Of a stretch of DNA of 64,000 nucleotides, positions 45,401 through 55,459 are shown one piece after another. Within the stretch, counting starts at the first letter, position 1. Each line of letters opens with the position of its first letter. The notes below the pieces were generated by a model. That model was not told the origin of the DNA, ran no database searches, and saw only the letters and a list, made by a program, of their open reading frames with translations. The position numbers and the translations under genes were made by a program. Source of the stretch: Variovorax sp. ZS18.2.2 (lineage in GTDB: Bacteria; Pseudomonadota; Gammaproteobacteria; Burkholderiales; Burkholderiaceae_C); assembly GCF_024701975.1 (NCBI RefSeq), contig NZ_JANLNM010000003.1, forward strand, positions 62,001-126,000. The letters are read 5' to 3'.

Positions 45401-48400
45401 CTCAGGATGGCGATACCGCTCACCGCGTCGTCGGGCGCATCGCAGGCCTCTTCGAGCAAACGCACCAGCCGCGCGCCCATGGCTTCGATGGTGCTGCGCT
45501 CGAACAGGTCGGTGCTGTACTGGATGCCGCCGGAGATGCCGCCCGGCAGCCCATCGGCGCCGCGCTGCTCGCCGAGGATGAACGAGAGATCGAACTTCGC
45601 GGTGTCGATGGCCACCGGCTGCGGCGTGATCGACAGGCCCGGCAGGCTGAACGACAGCCGGCTCGTGCTCTGGAAGCCCAGCATGACCTGGAACAGCGGC
45701 AGGTTGGCGCGCGAGCGGCCCGGGCGCAGCAGCTCCACGAGGCGGTCGTACGGGAACTCCTGGTTCGCATACGCCGCGAGGTTGGTGGCGCGCACGCGCG
45801 AGACCAGCTCGCGCAGGCTCGGCTGGCCCGAGGTGTCGGTGCGCAGCACCAGCGTGTTGACGAAGCAGCCGATGAGTTCGTCCAGTGCGTGGTCGCTGCG
45901 GCCGGCGACCGGGCTGCCGATGACGATGTCGTCGCCCGCGCCGAGCCGGCTCAGGAGACCCGCGAGCGCGGCCTGCAGCACCATGAAGACGCTGGCCTGC
46001 CCGTCACGCGCCAGTTGCAGGATGCGTTCGTGCACATGCGACGGAATCTGCAGCGGCACCACGTCGCCGCGGTAGGTGGGCACGAGCGGGCGCGCATGGT
46101 CGACGGGCAAGGCCAGTTGCTCGGGCAGTTCGCTCAACGAGGAACGCCAGAACTCGCGCTGGCGGCCGGCCATGCTGTCGGCATCGTCTTCGCTGCCCAG
46201 CAGCTCCTGCTGCCACAGCGCGTAGTCGGCGTATTGCAGCGGCAGCGGCTCCCAGCCCGGCGCCTTGCCTTCGCAGCGTGCGGCGTAGGCGACGCTGAGG
46301 TCGCGCGCCAGCGGCAGCAGCGAAGAGCCGTCGCCCGCGATGTGATGCGTGAGCAGCAGCAGCACATGCTCGTCGGCCACGAGCTTGAACAGGTAGACGC
46401 GCAGCGGCGCCGCGCTGCCGAGGTCGAAGGCGTGGCCCGCCGCGGCGTGGAGCTGCGCAGCGATTTCTTCTTCGCTGCTGTCGGCCTCGATCACCGCTGG
46501 ACGCGCATCCGCGCCGTCGAGGATGTGCTGGTACGGCAGCCCGTCTTCGTTCGGGTAGACCGTGCGCAGGCTTTCATGGCGCTGCACCAGGTCGCCGAGC
46601 GCCGCATGCAGCGCGGTGCGATCGAGCGTGCCGGAGAGGCGCAACGCGAGCGGCATGTTGTAGGCCGGATTCGCGCCTTCGAGCTGGTTCATCAGCCACA
46701 GGCGGCGCTGCGCGAAGGACAGCGGAATGCGCGCGGGGCGCGGCATCGGCGTAAGGCTCGGGCGCGCGACCGATTCCTGGTCGAGCAGCTCGGCGAGGCC
46801 GGCGATGGTGGAGACCTGGAACAACGTGTCGACCGGCAGGTCGATCATGAATTGCTGTCGGATCATCGACATCAGCTGCACGATCATCAGCGAGTGACCG
46901 CCGAGTTCGAAGAAGTTGTCGTTCACGCCGACGCGCGGCAGGTGCAGCGTCTCGGCCCAGAGACCGGCCAGGATCTTTTCGGTCGGCGTGCGCGGTGCGG
47001 CGTAGGGCGTGGCGGCCTGCACTTCGGGCGGCGGCAGTGCCTTGCGGTCGAGCTTGCCGCTCGGACCGAGCGGCAGCGACGGGAGGCTCACGAAGGCCGA
47101 CGGAACCATGTACTCGGGCAGCGATTGCGCGAGGTGCGTGCGCAGCTCGGCCGCTTGCGGATCGGTGGCATCGGCTGCGACAACATAGGCCACGAGGCGC
47201 TTCTCGCCCGGCACGTCTTCGCGCGCCACCACTGCGGCCTGCGCGACCTGCGGATGCTGCAGCAGCGCCGATTCGATCTCGCCCGGCTCGATGCGCAGGC
47301 CCCGGATCTTCACCTGCTGGTCGGCGCGGCCGAGGAAGTCGAGACTGCCGTCCTTGCGCCAGCGCGCGAGGTCGCCGGTGCGGTACATGCGGCTGCCGGG
47401 TGCGCCGTAGGGGTTGGCGATGAAACGCTCGGCGCTCAGCAGCGGGCGCTTGAGATAGCCGCGCGCGAGGCCGACACCCGCGATGTAGAGCTCGCCGGTC
47501 ACGCCCGCCGGCACGGGCTGCATGCCGCTGTCGAGCACATGCATCTGCGTGTTCCAGATCGGGCGACCGATGGGGACGCTCGTGGCTTCCGCGTCGTCCG
47601 TGCGCTCGCACTCCCACGAGGTGACATCGACCGCAGCCTCGGTCGGACCGTAGAGGTTGTGCAACTCGCACGAGAGTCGCTGCTGGAACTGCGATTGCAG
47701 CGCGGGCGACAGCGCCTCGCCGCTGCAGATCACGCGCCGCAGCGTGGTGCACGCGGCGGCCGTGGGTTCGAGCAGGAAGACTTCGAGCATCGATGGCACG
47801 AAGTGGATCGTCGTGATGCCTTCGTCGGCGATGAGGCCGGCAAGGTACGCCGCATCCTTGTGGCCGCCCGGCTTCGCGAGCACCAGCGTGGCGCCGTCGA
47901 TCAGCGGCCAGAAGAATTCCCACACCGACACGTCGAAGCTCGACGGCGTCTTCTGCAGCACGCGGTCGTCGGCCTGGAGGCCGTAGCGGTCCTGCATCCA
48001 GCGCAGGCGGTTGACGATGGCGCGGTGCGACACGACCGCGCCCTTGGGCATGCCGGTCGAGCCCGAGGTGTAGATCACATAGGCCGGATGCGAAGGGTCG
48101 ATCGCGATGCCGGGGTTGGCGTCGTCGCAACTCGCCAGATCCGCAATCGTTTGCGCTCCATCGATCAGCAATGCGGGGGCGGCTGCCGGCAGCGACTCTG
48201 CAAGGGCTTCGGTCGTGACGAGGCACACCGGTTGCGCGTCACTGAGCATGAAGGCGATGCGGTCCTGGGGGAAATCCGGATCGACCGGCAGGTACGCCGC
48301 GCCGGTCTTCAGCGTGGCGAGCAAGGCGATCACCAAATCCATCGAACGCGGAATCGCGAGCGCCACGGTGCGCTCGGGGCCTGCGCCGCGTGCGCGCAGC

Positions 48401-49908
48401 AGGTGCGCGAGACGGTTGGCGCGGCGGTTCAGTTCTTCATTGCTCATCGCCTCACCGTCGAAGCGCAACGCGATGGCTTGCGGGTTTGCGGCAAGCTGCG
48501 CCTCGATGAGTGCGGTGAGATGCGTGTCGGGCACCGCGTGGGCCGTGTCGTTCCACTCGACCAGCAATTGCTTGCGCTCGTCGGCGCCGAGCAGATCGAT
48601 CTGGCCGACAGCCTGCAACGGCAGCCGGATCACGGCGTCGATGAAGGCCAGCAGGCGGCGCTGGTGGTCGGCCAGTTCCTGTGCGGTGTGCACCGCGGGG
48701 TTGGCGTCGAAGTCGATCTGCAGGTCCTGCCCGTTGCCGCGCTCGTACAGGAAGATGCCGAGGTCTTCGGCAGTGCCGTTCGAAAGGTTGCGCGGCTTGG
48801 CAGCATGGCCCGCAAAGCGGAAGTCGTAGTCGAAGGGCTCGACGTTGACCACGGTGGTGAAGAGCTGCCGGTTGTTCACCAGCATGTTGAGGTCGCTGCG
48901 CAGGTGCTCGTAGCGGTACGACTGGTGCCGCAGGATCTGCCGCATCTGCCGGCCGACCTCGCGGATCAGTTCCGGAATCGGCAGGTCCGCACGCATCGCA
49001 AGGCGCAGCGGCAGCGCGTTGGCCACCATCGCCGGCACGCGGCGCATGCGGTCGTTGTGGCGCGCGGTGACGGGGATGCCGATCGCCATGTCCTCGATGC
49101 CGGTCGCGCGGTACAGGTAGGCGGCCGTGGTGGCGATCAATATCTGCGGCAGCGTGGTGCCCAGTTCCTGCGCAATGGTTTGCAGGGCCTGCACGCTGGC
49201 CGCGGGCAGGTGCACCGTCTGGCGCAAGAGGCCACCGACGTTGACCGAGCGGCGCGAGGCAAGGCTCAGCGGATCGGGTGCGTCGGCGAAGCGCTCGGCC
49301 CAGTACTGGCGGTCGCGCGGGAAGCGGCCGGACTCGCGGTAGGCATGTTCTTCTTCGGCCAGCTGCGAGATCGGTGCGAGGCGCGACTCCTCGGGCACCG
49401 CTGCGTTGTTGTCGACCATCGCGGTGTAGATGTCGGCGAAGCGGCGTGCGATGAGGCCGCCGCCGAAACCGTCGAGCACGATGTGGTGGCTGCGGTGGTA
49501 CCAGATGTGGCGATCGGGCGAGAGGCGGATCAACGCAGACAGCCACAACTGCCCGTGCGCGAGGTCGATGTTGCGGGTGTAGTCGGCCTGCATCCAGCGC
49601 TCGGCCTCGGCCTGCGGATCGCTCTCGCCGCTGAGGTCGAGGTAGGGGATCTCGCCGGCGAAAACCGGCACGACGACTTGTCGCGGCCCCTGCGGGGTAT
49701 CGACGAAGCTCAGGCGGGTGGCTTCGGTTTCATCGGCCACCTGGCGCATGCCGGCGATGAAGATGTCGGGGTCGATCTCGCCGGCGATGTCGATGGCTTC
49801 GGCGAGATTGAAATTGGTGTCGGGCGACGCGAACTTTGCGCCGAGCCACATCGCCATCTGCCCCGAGGTGAGGGGGGCCGTGCGGCCCAGCTGATCGACG
49901 GTACTCAT
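42433..49908 (-). CDS. Dimodular NRPS with terminal reductase (C-A-T-C-A-T-R)
   Basis: 2491 residues from the ATG at 49908, which has GGAGAAG upstream. Domains: C1 about 10-440 (HHIVLDG at 141, intact; EntF-like), A1 450-960 (YTSGSTG, FDVSVW 658-663), T1 975-1045 (GGHSL, Ser1006), C2 1060-1500 (HHIAGDG at 1188), A2 1520-2010 (FDASVM 1720-1725), T2 2025-2095 (GGHSL), reductase 2125-2491 (TGASGFVG at 2130; YSQSK at 2288). The A1 binding-pocket residues read D-V-W-H-I-S-L-V-D(-K), the serine code. A2 reads D-A-M-L-V-G-A-I-C(-K), hydrophobic but unresolved. No thioesterase or epimerase. The C1 on the loading module implies an acyl or aryl starter. Release as aldehyde or alcohol is expected. Confidence 0.94.
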   Translation of the reverse strand: MSTVDQLGRTAPLTSGQMAMWLGAKFASPDTNFNLAEAIDIAGEIDPDIFIAGMRQVADETEATRLSFVDTPQGPRQVVVPVFAGEIPYLDLSGESDPQAEAERWMQADYTRNIDLAHGQLWLSALIRLSPDRHIWYHRSHHIVLDGFGGGLIARRFADIYTAMVDNNAAVPEESRLAPISQLAEEEHAYRESGRFPRDRQYWAERFADAPDPLSLASRRSVNVGGLLRQTVHLPAASVQALQTIAQELGTTLPQILIATTAAYLYRATGIEDMAIGIPVTARHNDRMRRVPAMVANALPLRLAMRADLPIPELIREVGRQMRQILRHQSYRYEHLRSDLNMLVNNRQLFTTVVNVEPFDYDFRFAGHAAKPRNLSNGTAEDLGIFLYERGNGQDLQIDFDANPAVHTAQELADHQRRLLAFIDAVIRLPLQAVGQIDLLGADERKQLLVEWNDTAHAVPDTHLTALIEAQLAANPQAIALRFDGEAMSNEELNRRANRLAHLLRARGAGPERTVALAIPRSMDLVIALLATLKTGAAYLPVDPDFPQDRIAFMLSDAQPVCLVTTEALAESLPAAAPALLIDGAQTIADLASCDDANPGIAIDPSHPAYVIYTSGSTGMPKGAVVSHRAIVNRLRWMQDRYGLQADDRVLQKTPSSFDVSVWEFFWPLIDGATLVLAKPGGHKDAAYLAGLIADEGITTIHFVPSMLEVFLLEPTAAACTTLRRVICSGEALSPALQSQFQQRLSCELHNLYGPTEAAVDVTSWECERTDDAEATSVPIGRPIWNTQMHVLDSGMQPVPAGVTGELYIAGVGLARGYLKRPLLSAERFIANPYGAPGSRMYRTGDLARWRKDGSLDFLGRADQQVKIRGLRIEPGEIESALLQHPQVAQAAVVAREDVPGEKRLVAYVVAADATDPQAAELRTHLAQSLPEYMVPSAFVSLPSLPLGPSGKLDRKALPPPEVQAATPYAAPRTPTEKILAGLWAETLHLPRVGVNDNFFELGGHSLMIVQLMSMIRQQFMIDLPVDTLFQVSTIAGLAELLDQESVARPSLTPMPRPARIPLSFAQRRLWLMNQLEGANPAYNMPLALRLSGTLDRTALHAALGDLVQRHESLRTVYPNEDGLPYQHILDGADARPAVIEADSSEEEIAAQLHAAAGHAFDLGSAAPLRVYLFKLVADEHVLLLLTHHIAGDGSSLLPLARDLSVAYAARCEGKAPGWEPLPLQYADYALWQQELLGSEDDADSMAGRQREFWRSSLSELPEQLALPVDHARPLVPTYRGDVVPLQIPSHVHERILQLARDGQASVFMVLQAALAGLLSRLGAGDDIVIGSPVAGRSDHALDELIGCFVNTLVLRTDTSGQPSLRELVSRVRATNLAAYANQEFPYDRLVELLRPGRSRANLPLFQVMLGFQSTSRLSFSLPGLSITPQPVAIDTAKFDLSFILGEQRGADGLPGGISGGIQYSTDLFERSTIEAMGARLVRLLEEACDAPDDAVSGIAILSAEETDRLLSDWSGRTRDLAPLSFAAMVAAHAAERPQADAVVLDDATISYAELDARANRLSHLLRAQGIAAGAIVATVLPRSLDLIVAHLAIVKAGAAYLPIDPNHMAARSAFVFEEAAPAAVLTHDALLPELAGVPRCIALDSDSMVAALAIQSDKPLAQTAAPGDAAYIIYTSGSTGVPKGVVVPHAGLSSLGTAMAERLVIGHDSRVLQFSSSGFDASVMDQLMAFRAGAALVVPGPEQLLGTELADLLEKQAVSHALIPPAALATLPHGEFPQLQTLVVGGDACSAALAAKWSQGRRMINAYGPTEITICASMSAPMTAEELPSIGQPIWNTRMYVLDSALQPVPPGVAGELYIAGSGVARGYLNRPALSAERFIADPHGAPGSRMYRSGDLARWRADGTLDFLGRADQQVKIRGFRIEPGEIESVLLKHPLITQAAVIAREDTPGEKRLVAYFVAGSEPQPTELRAHMAQGLPDYMVPSAFVRLPSLPLTQSGKLDKKALPLPDQQPVALYVEPRTPTEKLLADLWSETLHLERVGIHDNFFEIGGHSLMAIQLGMRIRQQVRADFPHAEVYNRPTIADLAAWLDNEGGTTEALDLSRELDLPAHIRPQANPPKLALRRVFLTGASGFVGSHLLAALLRDTAACVVCHVRAPDEQAGEERLKRTLAQRQLGAIWDDARIKVVTGDLGKPRLGLDDAAVQLVRDGCDAIYHCAAQVDFLHPYASLKPANVDSVVTLLEWTSQGRAKSMHYVSTLAVIDQNNKEDTITEQSALASWSGLVDGYSQSKWVGDALAREAQARGMPVAIYRLGAVTGDHTHAICNADDLIWRVAHLYADLEAIPDMDLPLNLTPVDDVARAILGLAAQEASWGQVFHLMSQAALRVRDIPHVFERMGMRLEPVGLEPWLQRAHARLAVAQDRDLAAVLAILDRYDTTATPPQVSGAATHAQLEAIGAPIRPVDRDLLQRYFVDLGIDTKARRALETTTS

Positions 49909-50323
49909 GCACTTCTCCAGGTCTTGAGTGAAATTGGCAACGATGCATGTGCGCGAAATCGACGCGTCGTGCACCGGCCGCTCAAGGAGAAATGCCGGTG
50001 CTCCGCGGTAACAATCCGTTCACATTGCCAATCCACTGTACAAGTGGTTGCAACAATTTCGGTGACGGTTTTTGGGGAAAAACATTTCGTAAACGCTTTT
50101 GAGCCCGAAAGATTTCTTCCACGCGTTGCGATCTGAATCGTGGTTTTCAGAATCGAAGTCTTTCCTCGTATTTCGCGCGCCAAACACCCAAAAGGAATGT
50201 TGCGATGCAGCAACTGGGCGAGATGGCTGTAGGGGAATCCCTTGGTGTGCTACCCGCGGAGTGCCACGCCCACGCACCACGCGGCGCGTACTTTGGTTAT
50301 CGAGCGGCGTCGCTTCAGGCGCT
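49909..50323. other. AT-rich 415-bp region upstream of the NRPS operon
   Basis: The part 50020-50200 is markedly poorer in G+C than any other stretch of the window and holds T- and A-runs (GGTTTTTGGGGAAAAAC around 50070). A small dyad CCACT-N5-AGTGG lies at 50033-50047, 125 nt before the NRPS ATG. There is no credible gene; a short open frame near 50205-50320 lacks coding features. The region must contain the NRPS promoter and the 3' end of the LysR transcript. Confidence 0.6.
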
Positions 50324-51238
50324 TCAGGCGCGCTCGGAGAACAGCGCCGTGATCACCTGCCGCAGCCAGCGATTGGCCGGGTCGCCCTCGAAGCGTTTGC
50401 TCCAGTGCAGCGACACGCTGAAGTCGCGCAGCGGAAACGGCGGCTCGACGATCGCGTAGCCGCCCTCTTCCGCAAAGCCGCGCGCGATGTTGCGCGGCAT
50501 CACCACCGCGAGGTCGGTAGCGCGCACGATGGCCGGCAGCACCATGAAGTGCTCGGTCGTGAGCCGCAGGCGGTCTTCGAGGTTCAGCAGTTGCAGGATG
50601 CGCAGCGTGTCGGCGTGCGTGCGCACCGCCACGTAGTCGAGCTCCTGCAGCGCCTCGAGCAGCGCCTGCCCCTTGCGCCTGCGCTTCACGAAGGGATGGC
50701 CCTTGCGCAGCAGCACGATGTAGCGGTCTTTCAGGAGATGGATGCGCTGCGTGTCGCGCACGCTCGACAGGAAGCCGAAGGCGAAATCGATGCGGCCGCT
50801 GTCGAGCGCGGGCGCAACCTCCGCCGGCTGCAGCGGCAGGGTCTCCAGCCGCACACCGGGCGCCAGCTCGCCCAGCCGGGCCATCAGCGCGGGCAGGAAG
50901 CGCCCCTCGCCGATGTCGCTCATGTGAATACGAAAGCTCTTGCGCGACACCTGCGGCTCGAAGCGGTCGGGCTCGTGCAGCGCCGCTTCGATCGTGCCGA
51001 GCGCTGCCTGCACCGCGACCGCGAGCCGGTCGGCGCGCGGCGTCGGCGCCACGCCGCCGGGGGCGCGCGTGAAGAGCGCGTCCTTCAGCAACAGCCGAAG
51101 CCGCCCCAGCCCATGGCTCGCCGCGGGCTGCGTGAGGCTCAGCGACTCCGCGGCGCGGCTCACGCTGCGCTCGCGGTAGACCGCATCGAACAGACGCAGC
51201 AGGTTGAGGTCGACGGAGTCGATATGCATGCCATTCAT
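50324..51238 (-). CDS. LysR-family regulator
   Basis: 304 residues from the ATG at 51238 (MNGMHIDSVDLNLLRLFDAV); a start three codons later or sixteen earlier is possible. The helix-turn-helix reads RERSVSRAAESLSLTQPAAS, NodD-like, with RKSFRIHMSDIGEGRFLPAL opening the effector lobe. It is divergent from the sugar dehydrogenase gene (120-bp gap), its likely target, and is also the gene just upstream of the NRPS operon on the same strand. It could control either; divergence favours the dehydrogenase. Confidence 0.9.
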   Translation of the reverse strand: MNGMHIDSVDLNLLRLFDAVYRERSVSRAAESLSLTQPAASHGLGRLRLLLKDALFTRAPGGVAPTPRADRLAVAVQAALGTIEAALHEPDRFEPQVSRKSFRIHMSDIGEGRFLPALMARLGELAPGVRLETLPLQPAEVAPALDSGRIDFAFGFLSSVRDTQRIHLLKDRYIVLLRKGHPFVKRRRKGQALLEALQELDYVAVRTHADTLRILQLLNLEDRLRLTTEHFMVLPAIVRATDLAVVMPRNIARGFAEEGGYAIVEPPFPLRDFSVSLHWSKRFEGDPANRWLRQVITALFSERA

Positions 51239-51358
51239 ATTGCTTAGCTTGATTATTTTATTGAACGCAGACCCCATGGCACGCACACTGGCGAGCGGTA
51301 TTCAGTCGGCCTCCAGGTCGACCTGTTCGAACACCCCACGACAAGAAGGAGACACGAC

Positions 51359-52555
51359 ATGGCCCTACGCCGTTCGCACGCGGTACTCGCCGCCCTGCTC
51401 TTCACAGCCACCGCCGCATGGGCCCAGCAGCCCCCGGCCGAGGAACCGGGGTGGGCCAAGGGCCGCCCCAAGAACGAAGCCGCCACGCGCCTGGCACCCG
51501 TGCCTTCCTTCCCGATTCCCACCGCGCCCGACCAGCTGCCCACCGCGAAGTTCAAGCTCCCGCCGGGCTTCAAGGTGGAGACCTGGGCCTCGGGCGTGCT
51601 CGATGCGCGCGAACTGCGTCAAGGCGCCAAGGGCACCGTCTTCGTGAGCACGCTCTTCGTGGGCAACAAGGTCTATGCGATCGCAGAGAAGGGCGACCGC
51701 AAGCCCAAGACCATCATCGACAAGACCGAGTTCGCCACCGGCATCGAGTTCTACAAGGGCGCGCTCTTCCTCGCGACCCACAAGCAGATCGTGCGCTACG
51801 ACGGCATCGAGGACAAGCTGGACAACCCCGGCACGCCCGTGGTGCTCAACGACAAGCTGCCCGGCGGCCAGGACCACAGCTGGCGATACCTGCGCATGCA
51901 CAAGGACAAGCTCTACTACGCGGTCGGCGCGCCCTGCAACCTGTGCGAGCCCGACGACGCGCATGCCCGCATCTTCCGCATGAACCCCGACGGCAGCGGC
52001 ATCGAGACGGTGGCGCGCGGCGTGCGCAACACGGTGGGCTTCGACTTCGATCCGAAGACCGGCAACCTCTGGTTCACCGACAACGGCCGCGACTGGCTCA
52101 GCGAAGACCTGCCCAACGACGAGCTCAACGTGGTGACCAAGCCCGACCAGCACTTCGGCTACCCGTACTGCCACCAGGGCAACCTCCTCGATTCGGAATT
52201 CGGCTGGGGCAAGAACTGCAACGACTACCAGAAGCCCGCGGCCCTGCTCGGCCCGCACGCCGCCGCGCTGGGCCTCACGTTCTACAACGGCAAGAGCTTC
52301 CCGGCCAAGTACCGTGGCGCGATGTTCATCGCGCGCCATGGCCCGTGGAACCGCACCACCAAGTACGCCGACATCGCAGTCGCATGGCCCGACGGCAAGG
52401 GCGGTGCGAAGGTCGAACCCTTCATGACGGGCTTCGTCGAGAACAACACCTACCTCGGCAGGCCCGTGGACTTCCTCGTGCTGAAGGACGGCTCGATGCT
52501 CGTGAGCGACGACCACGCCGGAGCGATCTACCGCATCAGCTACGGCGGCCGATGA
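51359..52555 (+). CDS. Soluble PQQ-type sugar (sorbosone-like) dehydrogenase
   Basis: 398 residues. The signal peptide MALRRSHAVLAALLFTATAA leads to a six-bladed propeller of the GDH/HIP/sorbosone dehydrogenase family: LPPGFKVETWASGVLDAREL, NTVGFDFDPKTGNLWFTDNG, RDWLSEDLPNDELN and MFIARHGPWNRTTKY. PQQ is the expected cofactor and the periplasm the place. The gene is coupled by ATGA to a dihaem cytochrome c, a fitting electron acceptor. Substrate may be a sugar or other alcohol/aldehyde. Confidence 0.9.
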   Translation: MALRRSHAVLAALLFTATAAWAQQPPAEEPGWAKGRPKNEAATRLAPVPSFPIPTAPDQLPTAKFKLPPGFKVETWASGVLDARELRQGAKGTVFVSTLFVGNKVYAIAEKGDRKPKTIIDKTEFATGIEFYKGALFLATHKQIVRYDGIEDKLDNPGTPVVLNDKLPGGQDHSWRYLRMHKDKLYYAVGAPCNLCEPDDAHARIFRMNPDGSGIETVARGVRNTVGFDFDPKTGNLWFTDNGRDWLSEDLPNDELNVVTKPDQHFGYPYCHQGNLLDSEFGWGKNCNDYQKPAALLGPHAAALGLTFYNGKSFPAKYRGAMFIARHGPWNRTTKYADIAVAWPDGKGGAKVEPFMTGFVENNTYLGRPVDFLVLKDGSMLVSDDHAGAIYRISYGGR

Positions 52556-53205
52556 AGAAGGTCAGCCTTCTTCTTGCGCAAGCGGTCGCGGCAATCAGCA
52601 TGGTCATCGCGCTCTCGTCGGCCGCGGCGCAAGGCACGCCATCGGCGCAATCGGTACCGGGCACCTACGCCCAGCGCTACGCGGCGCTGTGTGCCTCGTG
52701 CCACGGCGCGAACGGCCGCAGCGACATGGCGGGCACGCCGGTGCTCGCGGGCCAGCATTCGTTCTATGCGATCACGCAGCTCTTTCTCTTTCGCGAAGGC
52801 CGGCGCGACAACCCGGCGATGACCGCAGTGGCCAAGACCATGAACGATGCGGACCTGCGCGGCTTCTCGGACTACATCGCCACGCTGCCCGCGGTGCCTG
52901 CACCGCCGGCCGCTACACCACCCGACGCTGCGCGCATGACGCGCGGTCAGGCACTGGCGCAAGAGCATCGCTGCGTGATCTGCCACGGCGCCGACCTGAG
53001 CGGCGGCCAGCAGGTGCCGCGCATCGGTCAGCAGCATGAAGACTACCTGCAGCTCACGCTGCACGGTTTCCGCACCGGCAAGCGCCCGGGCTACACGCAG
53101 GCGATGGGCGAAGCGGTGGGCCGCATTTCGCCTGAAGACCTGGACACGCTCGCCTACTACGTCGCGCGCTTTCCAAGCGCCCCCGCGAAGCCTCCACCGA
53201 AGTAA
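52552..53205 (+). CDS. Dihaem cytochrome c (c4-like), electron acceptor of the dehydrogenase
   Basis: 217 residues. The signal peptide starts MKKVSLLLAQAVAAISMVIA. Two haem sites, CASCH and CVICH, are in two similar halves joined by a Pro-Ala linker (AVPAPPAATPPDAA). Downstream of each site lie likely Met ligands (e.g. NDADLRGFSDYIATLP region and GRISPEDLDTLAYYVARF). Coupling to the propeller dehydrogenase suggests that it carries its electrons to the respiratory chain. Confidence 0.92.
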   Translation: MKKVSLLLAQAVAAISMVIALSSAAAQGTPSAQSVPGTYAQRYAALCASCHGANGRSDMAGTPVLAGQHSFYAITQLFLFREGRRDNPAMTAVAKTMNDADLRGFSDYIATLPAVPAPPAATPPDAARMTRGQALAQEHRCVICHGADLSGGQQVPRIGQQHEDYLQLTLHGFRTGKRPGYTQAMGEAVGRISPEDLDTLAYYVARFPSAPAKPPPK

Positions 53206-53299
53206 CACCGCCGTACGACATCTGCGGATGCGCGATGCGGAGCGCAGCGCGCCGCGTACCCGTCATACCCCCCAACACTCAACATCGGAGCCGAATCTC

Positions 53300-55459
53300 T
53301 TGGAAGTCTCATTCAGCAAGGAAGTGGAAATGCTGCGCCTGGGCGCAGGCGACACCTTCCACGGCGAGGGCATCCTCGCCATCACCAAGGGCCTCCTGCA
53401 GTCGGGCGTGGCCTACGTGGGCGGCTACCAGGGCGCGCCCGTTTCGCACCTGCTCGACGTGATGGTCCAGGGCAAGACCTACATGGACGAACTCGGCGTG
53501 CACGTCGAGGCCTGTTCGAACGAAGCCTCGGCCGCGGCGATGCTCGGCGCCTCCATCCACTATCCGCTGCGCGGTGCGGTCACCTGGAAGTCCATCGTCG
53601 GCACCAACGTCGCAGCCGATGCACTGTCGAACCTCTCCTCACCGGGCGTGACCGGCGGCGTGTTGATCGTCGTAGGCGAGGACTACGGCGAAGGCGCCAG
53701 CGTGATCCAGGAGCGCACGCACGCCTACGCGCTCAAGTCGAGCATGTGCCTGCTCGATCCGCGGCCCGACCTCGGCGTGATGGTGCGCATGGTCGAAGAA
53801 GGCTTTCGCCTCTCCGAAACCTCGAACATGCCCTGCCTGATGGAGTTGCGCATTCGCACCTGCCACGTGCGCGGCAGCTTCGAGTGCAAGGACAACATCG
53901 CGCCCGCGGTCTCCACGCGCGCGCTGATGACCGAGCCCGCGGGCTTCGACTACATGCGCCTCGCGCACCCGCCCGTCACCTTCCGCCACGAGAAGCTCAA
54001 GGGCGACCAACGCATCCCGGCGGCGCGGCGCTACATCGTCGAACACGGCCTCAACGAGCTGATACCCGGCCATCGCCATGAGGACCTCGGCATCGTGGTG
54101 CAGGGCGGGCTCTACAACGCGCTGATCCGCAGCCTGCAGCAACAGGGCCTGGCCGATGCGTTCGGCGAGACGGACATCCCGATCCTCGTGCTCAACGTGA
54201 CCTACCCGCTGGTGCCCGAGCAGGTCGCCGACTTCTGCGTGGGCAAGCGCGCGGTGCTGGTGGTGGAAGAAGGCCAGCCCGAGTACATCGAGCAGGACAT
54301 CGCGACCTTGCTGCGCCGGCGCGACATCCAGACACCGCTGCACGGCAAGGACATGCTGCCCGCCGCCGGCGAGTACGGCGTCGAGGTGCTGTCGGGCGGC
54401 ATCGGCACGTTCGCTGCGAAATACATCGAAGCCGGCGAGGCGTTGTCATCGGCACAGGCCTGGCTCGCGGGCAACCGCGAACGCCGCGAGGCCGTTGCGC
54501 GCCAGCTCACGGCACCGCTGCCCAACCGCCCGCCGAGCTTCTGCATCGGCTGCCCCGAACGCCCGGTGTTCTCCGCGCTCAAGCTTGCGCAGCAGGAGAC
54601 GGGGCCGGTGCACATCGCGGCCGACATCGGCTGCCACGCCTTCGGCACCTTCGAGCCGTTCTCCATGGGCCACTCGATCCTCGGCTACGGCATGAGCCTC
54701 GCGAGCCGCGCGGGCGTGGCGCCGATGATGAACCGCCGCACGCTGTCGATCATGGGCGACGGCGGCTTCTGGCACAACGGCCTGCTCACCGGCGTGCAGA
54801 GCGCGCTCTTCAACGACGACGATGCGGTGCTGCTGATCTTCAAGAACGGCTACACCTCGGCCACTGGCACGCAGGACATCATCTCCACGCCCGACGACGA
54901 GATGAAGGAGCGCGCGGTCGACAAGCAGCAGAGCCTGGTCGACAAGAACCAGACCATCGAGGCCACGCTCACGGGCCTGGGCGTGAAGTGGATGCGCACC
55001 GTGACCACCTACGACGTGGAACGCATGCGCAAGACGCTGACCGAGGCGCTCACCAGCGACTTCAACGGCCTCAAGGTGGTGATCGCCGAGGGCGAGTGCC
55101 AGCTGGAACGGCAGCGGCGCATCAAGCCGTGGATCGCCGGTCTGCTCAAGAAAGGCGAGCGCGTGGTACGCGTGAAGTACGGCGTCGATGAAGACGTGTG
55201 CAACGGCGACCACGCCTGCATCCGCCTCTCGGGCTGCCCCACGCTCACGCTCAAGGACAACCCTGATCCGCTGAAGGTCGACCCGGTCGCCACCGTGATC
55301 GACGGCTGCGTGGGCTGCGGCCTGTGCGGCGCGAACGCGCACGCGGCCACGCTGTGCCCGAGCTTCTATCGCGCCGAGGTGGTGCAGAACCCGAAGTGGC
55401 ACGAACGCCTGCTGCACGGCCTGCGCGGCGCCATGGTGCGCGCCCTCCAATCCGCATGA
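53300..55459 (+). CDS. iorA: Indolepyruvate:ferredoxin oxidoreductase-like alpha subunit
   Basis: 719 residues from a TTG at 53300 (LEVSFSKEVEMLRLG), chosen because homologues begin with EVSFSKEV; an ATG at 53330 with AAGGAAG before it is the alternative. The thiamine-diphosphate part has IMGDGGFWHNGLLTGVQSAL with ending N-GY, the pyrimidine part has GGYQGAPVSHLLDVM, and the C-terminus has CNGDHACIRLSGCP and CVGCGLCGANAHAATLCP for [4Fe-4S] clusters. Such enzymes decarboxylate aryl pyruvates to aryl-acetyl-CoA with ferredoxin reduction. Oxygen tolerance is suspected as in related aerobes. Confidence 0.87.
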   Translation: MEVSFSKEVEMLRLGAGDTFHGEGILAITKGLLQSGVAYVGGYQGAPVSHLLDVMVQGKTYMDELGVHVEACSNEASAAAMLGASIHYPLRGAVTWKSIVGTNVAADALSNLSSPGVTGGVLIVVGEDYGEGASVIQERTHAYALKSSMCLLDPRPDLGVMVRMVEEGFRLSETSNMPCLMELRIRTCHVRGSFECKDNIAPAVSTRALMTEPAGFDYMRLAHPPVTFRHEKLKGDQRIPAARRYIVEHGLNELIPGHRHEDLGIVVQGGLYNALIRSLQQQGLADAFGETDIPILVLNVTYPLVPEQVADFCVGKRAVLVVEEGQPEYIEQDIATLLRRRDIQTPLHGKDMLPAAGEYGVEVLSGGIGTFAAKYIEAGEALSSAQAWLAGNRERREAVARQLTAPLPNRPPSFCIGCPERPVFSALKLAQQETGPVHIAADIGCHAFGTFEPFSMGHSILGYGMSLASRAGVAPMMNRRTLSIMGDGGFWHNGLLTGVQSALFNDDDAVLLIFKNGYTSATGTQDIISTPDDEMKERAVDKQQSLVDKNQTIEATLTGLGVKWMRTVTTYDVERMRKTLTEALTSDFNGLKVVIAEGECQLERQRRIKPWIAGLLKKGERVVRVKYGVDEDVCNGDHACIRLSGCPTLTLKDNPDPLKVDPVATVIDGCVGCGLCGANAHAATLCPSFYRAEVVQNPKWHERLLHGLRGAMVRALQSA

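Noticed and set aside
42409..50136. Open frame of about 2575 codons on the plus strand opposite the NRPS gene
   Set aside because: It is an antisense shadow of a GC-rich coding frame: no ribosome site, no domain, skewed composition (Arg, Gly, Ala, Val, His), while the minus strand has full NRPS motifs.
50099..51247. Open frame of 382 codons on the plus strand over the AT-rich gap and LysR gene
   Set aside because: Its first part lies in AT-rich non-coding DNA and its rest is a shadow of the LysR gene with its helix-turn-helix on the minus strand.
51365..52516. Open frame of 383 codons opposite the PQQ-type dehydrogenase
   Set aside because: Antisense shadow; the plus strand has a signal peptide and propeller motifs and is coupled to the cytochrome gene.
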